The notes beneath the pieces were generated by a model, which was not told where the DNA came from, did no database searches, and saw nothing but the letters and a program-made list of their open reading frames with translations. Positions 62,396-64,000 of a stretch of DNA of 64,000 nucleotides are shown here, one piece after another. Source of the stretch: Clostridium saccharoperbutylacetonicum N1-4(HMT) (GTDB lineage: Bacteria > Bacillota > Clostridia > Clostridiales > Clostridiaceae); assembly GCF_000340885.1 (NCBI RefSeq), contig NC_020291.1:3781001-3845000 (forward strand), given 5' to 3'. Made by a program: the position numbers and the translations under genes. The first letter of the stretch is position 1. Each line of letters begins with the position of its first letter.

Positions 62396-63451
62396 TTACC
62401 CTACAATCTTTATTATTTTTTTAAGTATTTTAAATGAAATAAAACTAATTACAGCTATACTTAATATATCAATAGATAAAACCTTAATTAAATCCGAAGC
62501 TATTAATGGTGTATATTGACCGGATTTGTATATAACTCTAGAAACCCTATCTTCTGTAAATATAATGTTTAAAACTGAAGCTGCCCCTACTGATAAATAT
62601 ATACTAATAATAGTTTCGTTTACTTTGCTAGAAAATACTTTTCCAGATGTTTCCAATTTTGATCTTTTTTCAAAAAAGTTAAATGCAAAGAAGGTGATTC
62701 CTATAATAATAAGCATTACTATACTTCCTTTTAATATAAGACCGAATTGTTCATTATCAAAATTTCCTTGTCCAAATAACAAATTATAATGTCTTACACC
62801 ATCCTTATCTATCTTTCTAAATATAAAATTATTTATAGTTCTTTCAAACTGACCAAAATATGATATCACCATAAATAACTTAGCTATCCCCCCTATTGTT
62901 GCTATTCCTAAACCTATCATACCAATGTAAGCCATTATAGAATTAGAAAACAATAAGTCAATTGTAAGCATTAGCAGTATTCCTAAGACACCAAAAAGAA
63001 ATAATCTTAATACCTCTATTAATATTATTTGAGGAATATAATTTATAATATACATAAGTTCATGATATTTAATGTACACAGTTGCTACTATATATAAATA
63101 CATTATTATAAATAGTAATAATGTTATAAATAAGCATATTAATTCATTAATCTTAATTTGCTTCTTAGTATATGGTCCACTGCATAAAAACATCATGTTA
63201 TTTCTTTTGCTAACTCCATTAGCAAAAATATATATAGCTAAAAAGATTATTCCAAGTATAAAATACTCACCTAAATTTACTGCATAAAACGCGCTTGAAT
63301 CCGCCCTAGCAATTTCATCTTTCACCCTATCAACATTGGATACTAAGAGAGTACGTGCTAAAAATCCCCAAGTGATAAGGCCAATCAAAATAGCTGCTTT
63401 ACCAGCATTAAACCACTCGTAAATTAATCCCTTATTTAAATAGTTCTTCAT
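62396..63451 (-). CDS. ABC-2 type transporter permease
   Basis: A 351-residue membrane protein with six to seven membrane segments and a large extracellular loop after TM1 (DRVKDEIARADSSAFYAV). GAGGATAGTT precedes the ATG. It overlaps the ATPase gene by 20 bp, so they form an exporter. The substrate is unknown; related pairs export antibiotics or lantibiotics, or act in sporulation. Confidence 0.82.
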   Translation of the reverse strand: MKNYLNKGLIYEWFNAGKAAILIGLITWGFLARTLLVSNVDRVKDEIARADSSAFYAVNLGEYFILGIIFLAIYIFANGVSKRNNMMFLCSGPYTKKQIKINELICLFITLLLFIIMYLYIVATVYIKYHELMYIINYIPQIILIEVLRLFLFGVLGILLMLTIDLLFSNSIMAYIGMIGLGIATIGGIAKLFMVISYFGQFERTINNFIFRKIDKDGVRHYNLLFGQGNFDNEQFGLILKGSIVMLIIIGITFFAFNFFEKRSKLETSGKVFSSKVNETIISIYLSVGAASVLNIIFTEDRVSRVIYKSGQYTPLIASDLIKVLSIDILSIAVISFISFKILKKIIKIVG

Positions 63452-64000
63452 AACTATCCTCCTTATCCACCTTATAAATAAATATATCCTCTAAACTTAA
63501 ATCAATTTCTTCAATAAATAAAGGCTTTAATACTTTTAAGCTTTGTATTAATTCTTCATCGTATTCATCTGTAATAATTGTGAATACTCTTCCAACTTTT
63601 GATATTTTATTATTTCCTTTTAACTTAAGTTCTTCTTCTGAAATCTGTTTATCAAAAGCAACTTGTATTTTCTTAATTTTATTTTTCATATTTTCTACTG
63701 AATTTTCATAAGAAACTACACCTTCATCTAATATAGCTACTTCATCACAAATTCTTTCTAATTCACTTAAATGATGGGAACTTATTACTATTGTTGTCCC
63801 ATTTTCAATAACTTCATCTGCAAATAGTTTTAATAATTTATTTTTTAGTATTGCATCTAGCCCTGAGGTTGGTTCATCTAAAATTAAATATTTAGCTTTA
63901 ATTGAAAACGAAAGCATTATAGATAATCTCATTTTCATTCCTTTAGATAATTGAAAAATGAATTTATTTGTTGGTATTTTAAAAATCTTATTTAATTGAT
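63432..64000 (-). CDS. ABC transporter ATPase, 5' end beyond the window
   Basis: The frame is open to base 64000; the visible C-terminal part contains the signature LSKGMKMRL, Walker B KYLILDEPTSGLD, the H-loop SSHHLSEL and an ABC-2-type C-terminal domain. The Walker A side is outside. LSKGM instead of LSGGQ is common in the CcmA-like export group. It is co-transcribed with the permease behind it (20-bp overlap). Probably an efflux or export system. Confidence 0.85.
   Translation of the reverse strand, partial: QLNKIFKIPTNKFIFQLSKGMKMRLSIMLSFSIKAKYLILDEPTSGLDAILKNKLLKLFADEVIENGTTIVISSHHLSELERICDEVAILDEGVVSYENSVENMKNKIKKIQVAFDKQISEEELKLKGNNKISKVGRVFTIITDEYDEELIQSLKVLKPLFIEEIDLSLEDIFIYKVDKEDSYEELFK

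Overview
The window is AT-rich, Gram-positive and strictly anaerobic in character. It carries ferredoxin-dependent 2-oxoacid oxidoreductase genes, an [FeFe] hydrogenase, T-box leaders, an acetylase-branch lysine/DAP gene, an archaeal-type aspartyl-tRNA synthetase and clostridial families (DUF4364, TSCPD, cytochrome-b5-like, PdaA/PdaB). This points to Clostridium sensu stricto, probably near C. beijerinckii; that placement is inference from gene content and style. No rRNA, tRNA, CRISPR array or prophage block was seen.

Layout. 1-9000 is an accessory region: a membrane HXXEE protein, a cysteine-protease-like protein, a truncated aminoglycoside 6-adenylyltransferase, an FtsX paralogue without its extracellular domain, an SdpI-like immunity protein, a methyltransferase, an IS91-type element (tyrosine recombinase plus HUH transposase), and a degenerate recombinase and DUF2971 fragment. 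9000-16300 holds a lipoprotein, a cytochrome-b5-like protein, an orphan FliD-like protein, korAB behind a Fur-box-like site, an AraC regulator and a thioredoxin-like protein. 16300-34500 is housekeeping: ppnP, two aminotransferases next to dapH, a two-OB-fold SSB-like protein, pdaB, a DUF4364 regulator, a beta-propeller, a HIRAN protein, folC, a third aminotransferase, terC, valS and plsY, with a T-box upstream of plsY-valS.

34600-50300 contains an HxlR/flavin-reductase divergent pair, a PatB-type lyase, aspS2 with an unusual double T-box leader, a VOC protein, a phosphoesterase, a DUF2974 hydrolase, a Pit phosphate transporter with its DUF47 partner, an SLBB-containing [FeFe] hydrogenase and a sirohaem-reductase-like protein. 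Two copies of a 316-bp palindromic element (38085-38400 and 44388-44703) lie in this segment. 50500-55120 is a complete branched-chain amino-acid ABC operon (livKHMGF) with a near-consensus promoter overlapped by an inverted repeat. 55500-64000 holds a TPR protein, an LtaS-family enzyme, a CorA-family transporter with a structured leader, two tandem small secreted paralogues, a PdaA-like lipoprotein and an ABC-2 exporter whose ATPase runs off the window.

Themes: amino-acid uptake and transamination (liv, four PLP aminotransferase-fold enzymes, dapH), tRNA-sensing leaders, ferredoxin-linked metabolism (korAB, hydrogenase), envelope maintenance (pdaA, pdaB, ltaS, plsY), and many dispersed intergenic repeat families.
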